This document shows positions 5,533 to 6,779 of a stretch of DNA of 6,779 nucleotides, piece after piece. Numbering within the stretch: position 1 is the stretch's first letter; each line of letters begins with the position of its first letter. Under the pieces are notes generated by a model, which was not told the origin of the DNA, did no database searches, and saw only the letters and a program-made list of their open reading frames with translations. This stretch comes from RUG11237 sp045119215. Its GTDB lineage: Bacteria > Bacillota > Clostridia > Lachnospirales > Lachnospiraceae. The position numbers were made by a program, and so were the translations under genes. The DNA lies in contig JBGVDD010000124.1 in the NCBI GenBank assembly GCA_045119215.1, forward strand, positions 1 through 6,779. Direction: 5' to 3'.

Positions 5533-6129
5533 ATGACTGGCGGCTTCGGCGGTAGTTATGCTGGCAAGAGGGCGGGCATTGATACGAACAGCAAGTAATA
5601 TAAGGCGGCAATAAAACAGATGATGTCAAATGCAAATGGGGCAATGTATGGAAATATTCAAGGTATTAAAAATCTGATGAAAAGTTACGACAAGGATGGA
5701 GATTATATTGATCCGACGACAGGACTGGCGGGACTTCTGGTGACAGAAGAAAATGCAGGCAGCCGGAAATGTATCATCACCATTCCTGAGAGTAGCAAGG
5801 ATGAGATGTTTGAACAGACAAAGAAAGAATTTCTGCGTGAAAACGGTGTCCTGAATGGAGATACGACAAAACGCTCAGACGTGTATACAAATATGTATCA
5901 CAAGGTACAAAAAAATGACCGATTGGCGGCAGGATATACCATGGAGCAGTATGAGCGGGCATATCGGCGGGCGTTCTTGGATGCCGCAAGAAAAGCTGAT
6001 CCAAAGTGGGAGATTGGGAAGCCAGTTCCGTCCAGGGCATTAGATGGAATCACAAGGGAGTCTGTTGAAAGTACACTTGAAAAAAGCGGAAGCAGTTTTG
6101 TGAAGAAATCAATAGACGTCAGTATTTAA
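5533..6129 (+). pseudogene. Family A, copy A3, truncated at the N-terminus and broken by TAA
   Basis: In the family A frame the sequence reads MTGGFGGSYAGK from ATG 5533, resembling NGFGAGSNYSYK of A1, then RAGIDTNSK, then TAA (5596-5598) where A2 has CAA in the KQYK motif. After the stop the frame is intact from ATG 5620 to TAA 6127-6129 (169 residues): NIQGIKNLMK, acidic DKDGDYI (24-30 of that part), ENGVLNGDTT, YTMEQYERAYR, ITRESVES, and a KKSIDVSI end. The N-terminal part is about 40 residues shorter than in A2. ATG 5533 lacks a good ribosome binding site. AAGAGG at 5501-5506 instead serves ATG 5513, in another frame, which gives only MKKNIIL before a stop. No good site precedes 5620. It is probably a pseudogene whose C-terminal part has decayed little. 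Unlike A1 and A2, no structured repeat follows it. Confidence 0.75.
5571..5616 (+). repeat. 46-base near-identical block shared with A2 (4013-4058)
   Basis: Partner of the A2 block: 45 of 46 bases match, and the one difference (T5596) creates the TAA that breaks A3. The left edge of the block coincides with the point where A3 loses the N-terminal sequence of A2, marking a likely recombination junction. Confidence 0.8.
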
Positions 6130-6201
6130 AAACTGCAGCATAATAATGCTTGCGGAGCTAAGGGATAGGTTGTAGATTTTGGATAAGGTAAGGTACTAGA
6201 A

Positions 6202-6779
6202 ATGGATTTATCAAATAGCATTAATAGGGTGATAGTATCTATCAATTCTAATAAATATATTTCAAAAAGTGATGATAAAAACAAGTGGAAACTAACGGAT
6301 TCAATAAAAGAGAAAATAACAGAATTGGCTAAGAAAGATGCAGAAAATAATGTATATATGGGAAATGAGTTTATGAACTTGCGGAAAGCAGAGGTCGCCA
6401 AAGTGGCACCAAATCGGGCAGCACTGATAGGTAAGTTCAACCAATCAATGAATTCTGGAAATATGGGAGATATGAAAAAAATACAAGAGGCAGACAAAAG
6501 ATGGCTGTGTATTTTATTTGGGATACCATATGAGGCTGAATATCAAGGAGAGGGAACTGGTTCTGCGCTCCATATATATAATGAGGAAGGGGAAGAAGTT
6601 CTTACATACACTCAAGGGGTAGGGTGGCATGAGAAAGAAACAAAAGCAGAAACGGGAGTACATTCAGCGTTAAAATTAGCATATTATGAGGCATACCATG
6701 ATGCAAGAAAAGCACTGAACACTGGAACAAATGTGGAAATCACAAATGAAAATGTTGTGGTGCAAAGTAATTTCGATAT
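6202..6779 (+). CDS. Family B protein, copy B3, cut by the right edge
   Basis: An open frame from ATG 6202 runs off the window, with 192 complete codons visible. The ribosome binding site is weak (AAGGTAAGG, ending about 9 bases before the ATG), so expression may be low or depend on A3 upstream, 72 bases away. The protein is soluble-looking. It has a polar N-terminus, a lysine-rich helical region (about 26-60), KVAPNRAA (67-74), a spacer with WLCILFGIPYEAEYQGEG (101-118), EVLTYTQGVGW (132-142), a helix with LAYYEAYHDARKAL (159-172), and SNFD (189-192) at the cut end. By comparison with the SSFDAKA and PSFDRKA ends of B1 and B2, only a few codons should be missing. It closes the third A/B pair. 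The codons are more A/T-rich than in B2. The function is unknown. Confidence 0.87.
   Translation, partial: MDLSNSINRVIVSINSNKYISKSDDKNKWKLTDSIKEKITELAKKDAENNVYMGNEFMNLRKAEVAKVAPNRAALIGKFNQSMNSGNMGDMKKIQEADKRWLCILFGIPYEAEYQGEGTGSALHIYNEEGEEVLTYTQGVGWHEKETKAETGVHSALKLAYYEAYHDARKALNTGTNVEITNENVVVQSNFD

Noticed and set aside
6135..6153. Bulged hairpin just after A3 as a third copy of the structured repeat.
   Set aside because: No sequence match to R1 or R2 and no nested stems; too short to call.

Overview
The window looks like an accessory region of a low-to-mid GC Firmicute, most likely a gut Clostridia/Lachnospiraceae-type genome. The evidence is strong AAGGAGG ribosome binding sites with 7-8 base spacing, A/T-leaning codons, two lipoproteins with Gram-positive-style signal peptides, a GHKL (AgrC-like) histidine kinase remnant, and several small uncharacterised proteins of a kind I associate with Lachnospiraceae. 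This assignment is inference. I see no rRNA, tRNA, CRISPR array, transposase, integrase or plasmid gene. All supported genes lie on the + strand.

The window is built from repeated modules. Family A is a cytosolic-looking protein of about 225 residues carrying a D-x-D-G-D segment and a conserved C-terminal half. It occurs three times: A1 (1077-1751, intact), A2 (3879-4565, one in-frame TAG) and A3 (5533-6129, shortened N-terminus plus an in-frame TAA). Family B has about 200 residues, an [ED]V[SA]P[DN]R-type motif in the middle, a [VL]xTY...GW motif, and an S-x-F-D-x-K-A tail. It also occurs three times: B1 (2542-3141), B2 (4784-5455) and B3 (6202 to the right edge). The order is A1 - lipoprotein 1 - B1 - kinase remnant - lipoprotein 2 - A2 - B2 - A3 - B3, so each A is followed by a B. 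An unrelated third protein, open at the left edge (2-943), precedes the array.

The DNA between the genes is informative. An 88-base block at the 3' end of A1 is repeated without gaps after A2 (79 of 88 bases match). It forms a nested stem-loop and continues into a second hairpin, and a partial third copy lies just before B2. This block is more conserved than the coding sequence around it. Between B1 and lipoprotein 2 lie the last codons of a GHKL sensor kinase and an imperfect 16-base direct repeat that may be an old LytTR-type operator.

I read the region as a fast-evolving tandem array of paired A/B genes shaped by duplication, gene conversion and decay. A2 and A3 share a 46-base block with a single mismatch, and that mismatch is the stop codon in A3. 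The biochemical role of A and B cannot be read from the sequence. The lipoproteins would sit on the outer face of the membrane, while A and B have no visible secretion signal.
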